Source: Branchiostoma belcheri (lineage: Eukaryota; Chordata; Leptocardii; Amphioxiformes; Branchiostomatidae). Taken from it: DNA of 64,000 nt. The stretch covers positions 558,001-622,000 of the forward strand of contig NW_017803910.1 of assembly GCF_001625305.1 (NCBI RefSeq), in the 5' to 3' direction. A model generated the notes under the pieces. It was not told where the DNA came from. It did not search any database and saw only the letters and a program-made list of their open reading frames with translations. This document shows positions 34,444-53,872 of this stretch, piece after piece (within the stretch, counting starts at the first letter, position 1; the number at the start of each line of letters is the position of its first letter). Position numbers and translations under genes: made by a program.

Positions 34444-37400
34444 CGTTTTAGATACAGACAACTGAAAATACAAAAGGCCAACATATCTTTAAGTCAAAAT
34501 AAATAAACACAAGTAGCCAAAACTAACCAATAAATAAACAATGAGTAAATAATAAATATTTTGCTAAGACTAAAGATGTTAACTTCTGTATAATTGCATA
34601 CTTAGTCTGCGATTCAAATCTTGCGTGCAAGTGCCTTATATATATCCAACACAAAAATATCCGTTTTGTACATGGGCCATACCTTGCAAAGATGGGCAAG
34701 ACAATCACTATCTAATATGGTATGTGGGTAGGCATGGTAACTAGGCACAATAATCTACAATGTTTGCTTTTAGTCAGATTTATGAGCAAATTTTGCTACT
34801 TATAATTTTATATACTTTTAAATTTGGCAACAAATAAGTCATCTGAGCAAGCTGACATGACATAGGAAATGCACTTCATATTCACAAATGGTCAACAGTT
34901 TGGGGAAACCATGAAGGATCGGAGGGGTGCATGTAAAAATGTTTTATGTTTTTCCTTGCTTTGAACTTGAAGTCTTCTCAAAAATTTCTCTTTCTTCATC
35001 TAACTGCACCCTAGTGTAACCATTGTTAAGTACACCCCATATTCCTTCATAGTTTGCCCCTAAGAAAACATTCCATAAATCTAATCCTCCTTCAATGTTG
35101 GTGCATATTGCACCCCCTATACTACTCATGCAAGCCAACAAGTCCTGCATGCACTAGCTAATTATATTGATCACAACAATAGCTACAAATTATCTTCAAA
35201 TATTCCAAATGAGCTAATTATCTAGGGAAATAAAACATCACTGTGCCACCGAGGATTATAACATTTCAAATAATTGCACAGGTAAATCAAGACAAAGAGT
35301 GGCTATCATTTCTTAAAAATATTTCTGTCTCAACTCTCTTAAAATAACGGGAATCTACCAAAATTGTGTTCCCCAAAGCTGGAATCCCCTGTCAATAATG
35401 GACCAACCCAGAATAACTGGAAGTGTTTGGAACATACCAAGTCTAAAATAGGTTACTTCAACATGTAAAAAAATCTATTGTGCACAATTCTATATCACAA
35501 CATATTTGAAAATATCATAACAACTTATCACATAATATGGCTTGTTCATTGATAAAACACAGGATAGTGATCATGTATGGGTGAATACATGTACTCAATT
35601 CTTACTCTCATTATGCCAAAACCTGATTGGCAACCAACATTTTGCAAATAACTGTAATAAAATGTTGCATGATTCACTCTGCCAGAGTCACCAAATTATG
35701 GTTAAATCCATGTTACCATGGTTATGACAAAAAATGTGACAGTTGTTTCCATGAAATGGTCATCAAAGCATTCTAGTGTCAATCACAAGTAAATGTGTTC
35801 TTTCAAAGAACACAAAGTTCTTGATTTGTTACATTCAAAAGCCATTCCTATTGTCTTGCCAAGGCATCTTCTCTCTCTTAAATCATGCAACATGTTCTTA
35901 ACCATTACACCTAAAAGTATATCTTTTTACACACTATATGGCAACATAATTGGCACCTATACATACTGCCGTATGTAAAACAAGGCCTAACTATAAATTC
36001 AGTTCAGCTGAAGTTGTATCAAATTCTTCTCATGTATTCAAATCAGTACATTGCAAGTTGCTATGTTTCCCTTACTCTGTATCAAACCCTCTCAGTCCTG
36101 CTATAACAAACCAGCACCTTCGTTTAAACACAATTCTCACACACCATACTCTTGGTACCAAAAACAAAAATACCAGACAATTCAGAAAACGCCTCTACAT
36201 TTGCTATCTGATGGCACTGTATCAGTATCATGATGTTGTGTCCTGATCATGAGCAAATAATACTGTCCAGTAATGACATTCTCACGACTTTCTCTTACTT
36301 TACAAGGCTCTGCTCCAGAGGCGTTGCCAAAAAACACACCACTACTCAACTTTACATTCTCTCCCTTCAGTATCTCACCCTCACTTCCCCTGATTTAGAT
36401 CCTAAGTAATTTTTTCCACATCTCGGTATGATTTCCACAGTCCTCTCTTTTGGCAACTAATTCAAACACTTTTTTTACTTTATCCTACTAAACACAAAGG
36501 TGTCATGGCTTTTTCTTTCTTTCTTCACATATGTACAAGAAGGAAATTTCTTCCAGCAGCCTTCTCACCCCTTTAAATGCAGTGGCACATGCTAGTTTCC
36601 CCTCAGTGGAAGATAACATTCAGTTTTGTGGGTGGGAACAGGGTGATAGGCTGATGAGAAAAAAGAGGTTTTATCTTTATACATTATCTAAGCAACTGGA
36701 AGATGTAACACATATCATACTATTCAACATTGCACATAAGGCATCTGGCTTTTTCCTTGTCTAAGAAAAACCCTACATATACAGGTATCACATTTGTTAC
36801 TGACAAAAATGTCCCAAAGTTTCTACTCTACTGTAGAAATGGCAAGATTTTATACTTTGTCCAATGTACAATGGCAAGAAGTGGCACAGCAAACTGCTAT
36901 ATAAGACCTTACAACTTTTTCACTAGGTATAACATACACATAGGAAAGTCTTAGATAGCGATTAATCTACGTCATTTTCTCTGTTCAGAAACTAGTGGTA
37001 TGTTCACTATATATCTAAAGCAGATTGTGTATCTGCACCTATCTAAAAAAACGATTTTTTAAAAATCAATTTCTAGATAATTAACTATTTCTTTCTTACA
37101 CCTACAAAGGGCTGTCTTAGCTCTAGCTCCAAGTATGTCTCCAAGAGGTCTGTAGCCATTTCTTTCACAAGCAGCATTTTCAGCATTAGTGGTGACAACA
37201 GCCTCCTCTAGATGGTCAAATCTCATCTTTGAGTAACAGTCTAATGCAAGCTGATGTTGACGTATTCCTGCATAAACTGTGTTCGGATGCACTACTGATG
37301 TATGTTTGTACAAAATACAAGCCTGGATGCCAGCCTTTTTAGCTTTCGTATGCTCTCTTGGTCACCTCTAAAACTTAGTTATAGACAGGACTTACAAATG

Positions 37401-37625
37401 TTCTATCCGTCTGTCATATGAATATTTGCTCAGAATTTAATTGGCCAAACCTAAGTGGCAGCATCAAAGTGAATTCTAAACAAATATTCAAAAGAAAGGT
37501 GGACAGAATAGGTGCAAGTTCAATCCTGTTGGTAGGGAAGAGACCAATAGAGTACACTAAAGATAGAAGGCATCCAGGCTAACAGAATAGTTCATGTTCA
37601 TGGTGAGATTGTAATGACTTAGTGG
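34444..37625 (-). other. Probable long 3' UTR of the ZEB gene
   Basis: AT-rich stretch directly downstream of the ZEB stop codon. It has no interspersed repeats, no supported exon and a miR-200 type target site at 36258-36279. Two minus-strand frames in it, 34944-35150 and 37059-37313, look somewhat protein-like but match nothing I recognise. Long 3' UTRs with miRNA sites are known for vertebrate ZEB genes; the UTR extent here is inferred. Confidence 0.45.
36258..36279 (-). promoter_or_regulatory. miR-200b/c/429 (miR-8 family) target site in the ZEB 3' UTR
   Basis: The plus strand reads TAATACTGTCC then AGTAATGACAT, so the ZEB-sense RNA carries CAGUAUUA. That is an 8-mer match to the miR-200b/c/429 seed. 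Beyond the seed, a further seven consecutive bases (GTAATGA on plus) agree with the 3' half of miR-200b as I remember it, giving strong supplementary pairing. The upstream plus strand does not fold into a miRNA hairpin, so this is read as a target and not as a miRNA gene. Confidence 0.6.
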
Positions 37626-43654
<6,029 letters not shown>

Positions 43655-43830
43655 CTGTTGGTCAACAACAACAACAACATTAGCAATGAACAACAAATGT
43701 AATCTATAATATTGTAGTTCATCTCTTGTGTAATTTATCCCTTTAAACTTCAGACAACTGGGCAGCACCCACTAGTATAACACACACACACAAACATACA
43801 CAGGCCAAAAACAATACAATCATAGGTTGG

Positions 43831-43970
43831 AGATGTACAGGTATTTCTGATGTCTACCAGCACTGGTCCATGTACTGGGTATATGCAGGCTAGTGCAAGT
43901 AAAATTGGAGCTGAGCAGGTATTTATGATGTCTACCTGGACTGGTCCATGTACTGGGGATAACTATACAT
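43831..43970. repeat. Tandem duplication, period about 85-90 bp
   Basis: CAGGTATTT(C/A)TGATGTCTACC followed by ACTGGTCCATGTACTGGG occurs twice in direct orientation. Related CAGGTATTTCTGA and TAAAGTAGGAGCTG blocks recur near 51300-51335, so the unit belongs to a dispersed family. Confidence 0.7.
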
Positions 43971-44180
43971 GTACATGTAGAATTTTTAATTACTGCACTG
44001 TGATCACGTGAAACACTGTTTAGAAACCATTGCCATTATTTCCTTTAATGCTTCACAGTATCCATACTTCCTAGATTGTAAGCAGTGCAAGTGAAATTTG
44101 TCTGGTGCAGGTATGCAGAAAAATGTATTTCCTGCCCGGGCCAGGTAAAACATAACTCACATGATGACAGTTTCCCAAAC

Positions 44181-44218
44181 AGATAATGACAGATGACATC
44201 ACAGCGTCATCATTATCT
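44181..44218. repeat. Imperfect palindrome with 9-bp arms
   Basis: AGATAATGA at 44181-44189 is the reverse complement of TCATTATCT at 44210-44218. The interior has CRE-like TGACATCA and a partly paired GATGAC/GTCATC. Could be a paired regulatory site (GATA- and TAAT-type cores). Confidence 0.5.
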
Positions 44219-45609
44219 CTCCCCATCTTCCTTCTTGGCGCCCCATTTTCCCGACTCTGAATAATTCAGACCCAGTCTAATCCAATTAAGTTCTACCAGG
44301 TGTGCCGTACATGTCTCCATTAAAGTAAGAGTGGGACGTTCAGATATGCATGACGGCAAATCACGTCTAACCCAACTCCACAGAAAAACAAAACACGGAA
44401 AATCTTTCACACTTAACAAAAACAGACAACCGTTATTGTACAATTCATGCCCTATCGGGCTAAGTACAGGTGAACAGATGAAAAGGTACATACATGTTTG
44501 TAGTACAAACAGGACTACTGATACTAATCTAACAACATAAGCTCTAAAACTACTCTAATACTAATACAGAGTTTTAGCTTCTTCTCATTTCTTTGTGATG
44601 AAATATAATTTGAGATGGGTAAACAGCTTCATAGGTTCTATCTCAAACATATCTGCCTTATCCTTTCTCCAAGCACATAAAAACAGTCACTGAGCGGACT
44701 GAGGTTTTAAAAAGAAACCTGTCTTTCTTTTTATGTCTTATTCTGACCCAATTTCAGAGGAAGTTGTTAAGAAAATGCCCAGGTTAACGGTAATGTTGAA
44801 GAATGCGGGGGAAACGTGGCGCTGTAATTGGGGAGAACAGGGCTGAATGGAGAAGTGATTAGATTAAACCGCTCACCTGATGCCACAGGGACATGGGTGA
44901 CTTATTCGCTCACGCTGATTCAAACAATCTCAATTTCACCTGGCTTTTGTCAGAGCCTATTCTGCTCAATGTGCACATAAACATATTACCTGTGACTAAT
45001 TGCAAATTACAGTTAACAACAGCATGAATTTTCCTTTATTCGTCCTCAGTAATTGTATTACTAGGTTGGTACTAAAATTAGCAATTTGAAAAAACAAATC
45101 TCTTCCTTCCTTCACTCTGTTGAGTTGTGTTTGTAAGGGGTGGTACAAAAACAGACACTTAGCTGGAACTGGAAGAATTTAGGACCAAGTTGATTAGAAG
45201 AAATGATGAAAGAGAAATTTCTAGACCTGTTTGTCATCTTTTGTTAGGAAACTTTGCCTGGCTGAGATCAGCAGTTGAGGACCAACAAACAAAATTATTG
45301 AGGCCTTCAGATTTGTTATACTATGATGGTGCAATGTTTTAAACTTTGTTGTCACCAGTGGGGTCAACGTGAGTTGACTCTAACAGGAAATGTCTGCCGC
45401 TAGTCTGCTGCCGCCTTCTGATTGGATGGGTATGATTCAATCACCAGCACACCTGAGCGCGCAGGGGAGGCAAGGGCGCGGGGGTCAAGGTCAAAAGGTC
45501 GAACTACACTTCCTCTGGCACGGAAACCTTCCTGGGAATTCCAAGGAACCAGGAATTCCTGGGAAAGGGAAGGAAACCGGAACGGAGTGACTCATTCTTT
45601 CCCCCGGGC

Positions 45610-45836
45610 ACACCTTATTGTTCAGACAGATGGTATATTACAGAGGAACACCTGGAAGGAGTGGGGAGGGGGGCGGAGGGTTCAAAACAACAACTCTGAC
45701 CTTGTCACACAGCAGGAAAGCCCTTACCACACCTCTATCCAAATTTCCTGCTGCACCTTTACTGTTTAGACAGATAGTGACACCTGTAACAAGTGGGGAG
45801 GGGGGCAGAAAGTTCCAAACAGCAAGTCACCTTGCA
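45610..45836. repeat. Imperfect direct repeat, offset about 140-150 bp
   Basis: Shared blocks: TTCAGACAGAT/TTTAGACAGAT, ACACCTG, AGTGGGGAGGGGGGC(G/A)GA, GTTCAAAACAACAA/GTTCCAAACAGCAA and ACCTTG, in the same order at about 45617-45705 and 45767-45835. Confidence 0.6.
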
Positions 45837-48181
45837 AAAGATTATGTAGCCTCAAAAAAGGTTCTATACAATTGTACTGCACTAAGATATTCCTAAATTC
45901 TGTTGTGTAAAACACTTCTTGCATACTTGTGTCAGCATTGTTTCAACATGCGGCAGATGCACAGTGTCATGAACTAGGAGTTACGACACAGGACAGTTTA
46001 AATGATGGATGGGTTACCAGGCAACGGCAGAACAAGTCTGATGAGGTAGCCGAGCCTTTTGACATCATGTTTATAGCCCTATCACACCTGCACACTGGGA
46101 AATCTTCCTTTCCTAAGTACCTAGAACATAACACTTGGGGGGAGCAATATTTTATATACAGGAGAGTAGTCTCAGTGTATACCTGGCAAGGACACAAAAA
46201 AATGGCTCCTACACATTTACCACCAGGGCTAACAAAATGGAAATATAATGATAAAGACATTGTGTTTATGTGGTGGTATGAAGCTGTGTGTTGGTGAAAG
46301 CTTAGATGTTAATTCTTAAAGACAAGAATTGATTCAGTATGAAGCCTTGAAAGAAATTATTCCACTGTGTAATGTGGTAAGCACTGTCACGATTGGATAT
46401 AATGATGTCACTTCTTCTAGGGATTGTTTTCTTGGGTTAGAGAAAGACCTGGAGTAAATTTGGGGTAAAAATGACAGAAAAACTTTTGGCTATACTTTTC
46501 CTGTTACTTTTGGTATCTACATGTATTTGTACCCCATGAACCATATCTTTTCAAAATTTTATCACGAAAACATCCCAGCGAACACCCCCGCCTGAATCCT
46601 ACTTGGTTCGTCCCCAACCTTCCACAACAATACAGGTGCGCCTAACCTTGTTAAAGGTGAATCAGACGCACCTAATTTCATCACTCCCCCACACAATCTC
46701 CCAATCAGCTGCCTGGACCATCTGCCAACCTACATAATGGCACCCTCGACGCCACTACAAAAACCTCCACCATAAAATTCCGGAGCTGTTATTTTTTTTT
46801 TTCCATAGGTGTCGATTCGTTCATTGTAAACTTGGGAGATTAAAGTGGAAAATGATGATGTAATTTCGTACCTTCACAACTACAACATTGAGTGCTTTAA
46901 TCCAACAACTAGTAGCTACAATGATGTTAAACTAACTTAAAAGTAGATATCACTTAGATGTGATACTTACGTTATCAACCTGCAAAATCTAAAGCTAACC
47001 TCTGAATAGATCTAGCCTTGATTATGTTGAGGTACATATGGAAACAAGAAGAGAATTTAAAAAACAAATAACGAATTTAGTCTAGCCTAGGCAGGGATTA
47101 CATCATTTCAGTAATCTCCTAGCACAAGCAGGTAATCAGAAAACATCATCTGATCAGTCACCGATACTCACATCAAAACTAACGCACTGAAAAGACCCCG
47201 GGTTTCAGAAAACTGGATTTTGCTTTCAAGCTAAGGGGGATCAGATATCCCTTTTGATGCAGGTAATTAGATTATGTTTATGGGGTTGTTGGAAGGTGAG
47301 TGGAGTGACTGTACAGGTGGGATTGGGGGGCGGCCTGGCTCCCAGGTGCTGTCACACTGATTGACGAGTTAACCTGATTAGAAACAGACCAACGGAGGAA
47401 TCCACACCTACAATTAGATTTAGTCCTGGTGCGTCAAACACTGTAGATTGGAGAAGTGGAAAATTTGTCCAATTAACAGATATTTCTGGAGGTGTTGGGA
47501 AGGCGTAGGTGAACTGTTCATACAATATTGGATTGGCTGATACTAAATTTTACATTGTCTACCAATATCCAGTTTTAATATCATAAAGTACAAAAAGTAC
47601 ATGTTTTTGCATGTGTGAAAATGAAAAAAATAAATCCAATCAAAATGTACCACCATTCAGAATTCTAGATAATTCAGGCAGGTTAAAAATGAAAGCGTGA
47701 CACCTTTTAGCTTATACTAAGTTATAGGGGGACCAATAAAATAATAAGATGCTATCAGCTTATATAACTTACTTTCAAAGGAACGACAAAGTGTAAAACC
47801 ATGTCCCCACAATTTTGCACCTGTAGTAATTCAGTTTTGAGACTCAAGGTAGTGACCTACAATTTTGAACTATGCTGGACAAATTGATCTCCAAGGCAAA
47901 TATCTAATTAGATAATCATCATATTGACAAAATCAAGATCACTAAATTTTATCTTCAAAATATTTTCTGTAAATCACTTGGCACCAAAACTGCAACTTCC
48001 AAGATGAAATACATGTAACACTACACGTATGCATGCTATGTGAGTACATTATACTTAGTTACTAAAAAATAGTTACAAATTATAAATTTTCATTCTTTCC
48101 ACACTTTTTACCCTTGTTTTCCCCTCCCTGTTCCTGCGTACACAAATCACAATTAGACCATCCAGGAGGGTTATAAAACAG

Positions 48182-48413
48182 CGACCCGTAAACGTGTTCG
48201 GGTCGTTATATTATTAACCCCTTCGGAACGTTCTAGGTCACGCTACAAAAGAGCTGCGTACCTCCGTATGATGACTTTACCTTTACAATCCTCTTCTTAA
48301 CTATAAATCATACATAGTTAGACAGGACCCCTGACACTGCTCTTATTACGCCAGGTGAGTCCATCACTAGGCGGAGACTTCTGTACCTTGATTGAGAGCC
48401 GACATATATAAAA
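48182..48413 (+). promoter_or_regulatory. Hairpin and TATA-like motifs in a GC-richer block
   Basis: CGACCCG (48182-48188) and CGGGTCG (48199-48205) form a perfect inverted repeat just after GTTATAAAAC. A second TATA-like run, TATATAAAAG, lies at about 48404-48413. No exon was recognised downstream on plus. May be an alternative promoter or an enhancer. Confidence 0.2.
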
Positions 48414-51400
48414 GACAACCTGACCTTATTACTGTGTATCATATCTGTACACGGTAACTAATTTACCTTTCAACCAACAGAAAGTCACCTTAGTTACCAT
48501 TTCATAATACTATAACATTTCACATTTGACTATAGTGTAGTAAATAAGGTCCAGTTTCCAAAAGAAAGCAAAATACAATATAACTTCTCTTGAATTCTAT
48601 CTCGTGAAATATGACAAAAACAAATGATTTTCTTTTCATTATAGATTCACCATTCTGTTATCACTGACAGTTTGGGTGATGCCAATATGTCTGTTGAGAA
48701 AATTCTAGAAGGCCCTTTTGCCTAATGTCATTGAGATATGACAAGGTGAGCCATAGAGGTCCAAAGGGTTGTCAATCCCCCATTCCTGTAGGATCACCTG
48801 TGCGTTACGATGTCAGATACCTTGACACAAAACGCGGACATATCGGAAATGGCATAATGATTCCCCCGGCACGGTCGATCCCGGGAAATCCACGTTCAAT
48901 GAAAGGTCCCCTAGGGGGTCGACCATCGCTGCTCCTGCTTGGGTTGCCAATATTTCCCTTGCTGTGTAACTGCCACTCAGGTCGTACAATGGCTAAGTTG
49001 GGGAGTGAAATACTAGTACTACTTTAAGAGGTTACATGTTGGGCAACCAAGCATAAAATTTAGGCTACATGTGACTCACACTTGTATCAATAATCTTATG
49101 ATGGTATTACCTCATCTGACATATCATCTCTTACAATAATGTAATACATGATCATGTATACATGTATGTAAGCCTGGGTGCCATACATTTTAACCGGCAC
49201 TGTATCATACTAGAGCCTTCACAAAATTTATTAACTCATATGTAACTAATACATTTGTATTACGCTATTACTGAAACTAGGAGTGCTAACAGAAGTTGAG
49301 TAGCTCATGGTCTTGAAAAATAGAGTCTACAAGACTACTTCCTAAGTTGGGTTTGGAGTACGGCGATTTCTCTAAATTTCTAATGCTGGTCACAGGGTTC
49401 AGTTCTGACTTCAGCACTTTTTGTCGCTCGATACATAGATTACTTGAAGCTACCCTTGGATATATTACAACAGAGCAAGTAAAATATCCACTCCTGGGAA
49501 TAGAAATACTAACCAAAAGAATGATGAATTGATTAAAGTATGAAGCATGTTATGGAAAGGTGTGTGACTTGTGCAATAAAAACTTTACGGCTTGATTATG
49601 TCATTCACACCAAAGTTTTCTTCTTTTCAAATAGCAGGTAATAATTTAAAGCAGTAATTAGTAATACCTAAGATATTAAAAAATGACTGATCTATGCATC
49701 AAATAGGATAATTGAATAAAACTGGGTTTGTTATATGTATATTTTTGTAAAAAGTACGCTTTTGACACAAATAAAGTTGCAAATCTATATACTTTCTTAA
49801 AAATGTTCAGCACATAGGTGTTGGAGCACAATGATAAAAATTGATAAATTTGTGTCAAAATCAATAGAAAACATAGCTATAATTTGATAAATTCAAGCCA
49901 TACCAGAGTTGTTCCATATAGAAATAGATCTTAATAGGTTCTAGCCTCAGGCAAAGCCGGCATTATTAGCTTGAAATTATGCGCATTTGCTGTGACAAAT
50001 TCAGCCCTCAGCATCACTAATACGTGGAAATAATTACCTTCCACACACAGGTGTGCAAATACTGGCACTCACCTATCCCATATCATCTACAGAATTTCTC
50101 AAACATCCACCCAGATTATTGCATGATTTGCATGACGATCATACTTGTGAAAACTCGCTCACAAAAGCGGCGTAATACCTTTGTGTACCCTTATTGACGA
50201 CTAAGCTCTTTGAATATGTACGCACGGAGCAGGACAATAGGAAATTTCAGGTCACACTTTTGGCACATCTGTTGTTCTCCTAGGTGGAACAGCCTGGTGG
50301 TTTGGATTCCACACAGCACCAATCCACAACGCCACACCTTGTACACCTAGGACGAATGTTTGCCGGCGAACTCAACATCCATTTCCCAGTAATCCCCAGC
50401 ACAGGTGTTGCATAAGGTACTACCACCAATACGTGCAAATACAGCTTAAATTCCCCAGCAGACATCTAGCCTAGGAATATCGCTTCCTTACAGTTATTCT
50501 AATAAAAGTCCTCAATAACGTTTGTTTACTTCAGTCTAGGTTTATTCGAGATGATCAGAACTCCCTCAGGGGTATATTATGACATTTGATTAATAATGAT
50601 GCTATTGTCATTAACCTAAGAACAATTTCTCCTAGGCACTTGGATAGAAGCCAAGACAACAACAGCACTGTTCAGTAGACAGGTTTCCACTTGATACTAT
50701 TTTATCATAATAATAACATCTTTACACAGTTGTAAATCTTCATATATGGTATGGTATAGAACTCAGGTTAACATCAGTTCTTCACTTGAATTTGGTAACC
50801 TGAAGCTATAGCTTGTGTACAAATGTAAGTTACTACTAGGTTTCAACTATCATATATTTGGACATTTCTCTACTTTCAGATTATTCAAGAACTGTTTAGC
50901 TTTTTGAAAGATGCTTTTAAAACAATACATATTCTATTGTTTTTCGTTGTTATTTGTAATACGCCCTTGGGCAAGAATTCATAATAAACATATTAATATG
51001 TTCAGACGCCAAGGCAGAATTGTCTACAAGTCATCAGATATTTTAGCAACAGTCTTAGATTCAGCAGCATTTTTACATCTGTTTATATCCGAGGCTGACA
51101 CATCAATTTTCGGTCTACCTGTTTCTGACAGGTGTTACACAGAGGCACAGAAATTGCCTCTAATTCCAGGGAGAATACATTCTGGTGACGCATGTTCAGT
51201 GAACTTGCTTGCACCTTTCTTCCCTCCATTTCTCCTCAACTACTGAATGTAAGTTCTACAGGGCTGGAAATCCCACCTGTATAGGCAGGTTATATTAGTG
51301 CAGGTAAAGTAGGAGCTGTGCAGGTATTTCTGAAGTTTAACTGTACCTATTCTGCACTGAAGGTATAAATGTATGTGGATTTTTCTATGCCGCATTTGCA

Positions 51401-53646
51401 TTTGCCACCTTTGCCAAAAAAAAAGTATAAAAGAAATAATGGCGATGGTTGCTGAACAGTTTTTAGTATTATCTTTATATGTACTTCCTAAATTCTGAGT
51501 GGTTTGGGTAATGTTCAATTTGTATGGTGCAGGTAATTTTCAATGTTACCTGCACACACACGGAAAAAAGGCTATTTTGAGCCCTGTTCCTGGCATGTGT
51601 CCACAACACCAGGTGTTACCGCGGGTGAATTATTGTCGCCTTTCAGAGGCTTTCCCAACCGGTATTTGTTTCCCGGGAAAAGAAATCCACTCACGAGCCA
51701 GCCGACAGGTATCGGGCGCGGCGATCTCAGGTCAGCGCGTACCCCCGGGATTTATCGGGCTCAGAAATTGGCCCAGTTGTCGGCCGGGTGATCGTAACGT
51801 CCCCGCCAGGTATTTTCTGTCCATTTAGGTGAGGCGGACAGAAAGAGAGGGAAAAGAGATGGGGGAGAGATAGCCACACAATTTGTCTTGCACCACTTAT
51901 GTGGGTTAAAACAGACATCGTGTGACTCAGTCAGCCACAGGCTTTACGATACAGTGCGAATGTAAATACTTTCCTCACTAAAGAAAGACACATTTCTCTA
52001 CGCAAAGCGGTTGTTGCTTCTTGGAAGCGATGTCATTACATAAAGTGTTATGACTTGATATTTAACCTGATGGAGTGCAAAAGTCATGGTCTTATGTCTC
52101 ACTAGGGACAAAGAGGATAAACTTAAAGGAGTATAAAGCTTGTTATGTTGGGAGGTAAGGTTTTCTAACCACTCCCTTATTTCTGAGAAAAGGACGTTAT
52201 CCACTTGAATATCCGCATAGCTAGTCGTTACACATGTAACTATTCTAGGGCCACATCAATGCAACTTGTGGGTTCTTGGGTTCAAAACGGTAATTAATTC
52301 CAATTGCTAATGCAAGCATTTGTTACTGGGAAAGCCTCACCAAAACAGAGTCTGAGGGAAAAGTTTGTATCTAATCATCAGTTAGAAAAGTCAGATTCAA
52401 GTTTTCCTCTCAGCCCAATTTTTTGTCTTTCGCTTCCTTTTCTCTTTGGAACGAATGAGAGAAAACAAGGAAGTGAATTAATGCGGCCAAATTATCCCGG
52501 ATGCCAGGAACACTGGGTATTATTAGCACTGGACAATCACAAAAGCCTCTGGCAGTGTCCCTGCATTGCTGAACCAGCCACGCCGGTGTGCAAAGGGCCG
52601 TCATTTCCGCACGTTTACCCACAGACTCACCGGCATGCATGTTTGCAGGATGTGGTCGCCTTGGCGATAGCATTTGCAAACGAGATTGGTTCTCCGTCAA
52701 TGGGACCATCCCGGTGGAAGGAAAGGGGTAATTTTGCCGTGTGGGCCGGTGGTAATCGCCAGGTGACAGGGCCGCGGCGCCCTGGTATTCTGGCAAAGGT
52801 AACGGCTCTAAACCCCGGGGGGACTCAGACTTAATGACACATGTACCAGATAATTTCTCAGCCATGGTTGCACAAAGGACAACCTGGATGGGTTGTACAA
52901 TGGTTAACCTGGAGAACTGAGTTGCCTTGGTGCAACCTGTGGTTTCAATTTGCAGCAATCAGACAAACATGTAATTTTATGTAGCACGTTGCAATATAGA
53001 AATTGCCTTGACATTCTGTGCACCACAGACATTTTTTTGAACATTTAGTAGATCAACACTGATGACATGAATATGAAGCAAGTTTAAGCTGTAATTTCCT
53101 ACACAAAAAATTGGACTTACTTAAATTTCTGACTGCACAACTCCAGTATTTGTCATTAGGAACTGTCAAGACTGGAATTGTACAGTTGAAAATTTGGGCT
53201 CGAGTCCTTGTGTTAGAAACAAAAGTTTAAATTTGCTTCTTAATGACTTCTACCAACACAGATGAACTTTCAAGATATGGTCACATGAAGGGTAGAAAGA
53301 CACTATATCACAACTACCAGCAGGTTTCTGATAGAAAATCATTACACTATATCTGTTATCAAACATAATGGAAACCAAGAGACTGCTGAATCATTTGCAC
53401 ACAAAAAGTGAATGAGATCATCTGAGGTCATGATCAGGTGACAATGACCTTGCACGGCCTGAACTTCCTGTAGAGAGGTGATGTCATCAGTACACACCCA
53501 GTTGTGTCTGTTTCTATCTCCAAGACTGCAAAGAGACATGCAGTCAAAAATGGTCAAGACCACTCGTGGGACCAATGAAATCAGTTCTATGTGGACAGGT
53601 GGTAGCTATATGCTTGTGTCAATGGGAAACATTATCTAAAGAACTG

Positions 53647-53872
53647 TTAAAAGAGGGCCTGCAAGGGGGGGGGGGTAGTGATTACGAATTATCCAAAATT
53701 TTCGCCGCCTATTACGAATTATGTTAAAGTCTCAGAGCTGATTACGACTTTACAATTTGCGGCTAATGTCCAATTACGAATTACGTTGATTTTTGCGGAG
53801 GCTGCCTACGAATTACGAAGTCTAAAACGGCCTGATTACGCCTTACGAAGAAGGGCTTGTGGGCCCTCTTAA
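53647..53872. mobile_element. MITE-like element with short inverted termini and TTAA flanks
   Basis: The left end AAGAGGGCCTGCAAG and the right end (reverse complement GAGGGCCCACAAGCCC) are similar, with TTAA immediately outside at 53647-53650 and 53869-53872. The interior repeats ATTACGAATTA(C/T) five to six times in varying spacing and has a polyG run near 53665. TTAA targets suggest a piggyBac-type non-autonomous element; the terminal match is short, so this is tentative. Confidence 0.45.

Noticed and set aside
36190..36285. miR-200 gene on the plus strand
   Set aside because: The sequence resembles mature miR-200b, but the upstream 60 bases cannot form the required hairpin arm. A ZEB-sense target site explains it better.
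52304..52834. 176-residue plus-strand frame in the ZEB upstream domain
   Set aside because: No domain, no convincing splice context, low-information composition. The opposite strand is equally open because of local GC content. More likely non-coding.
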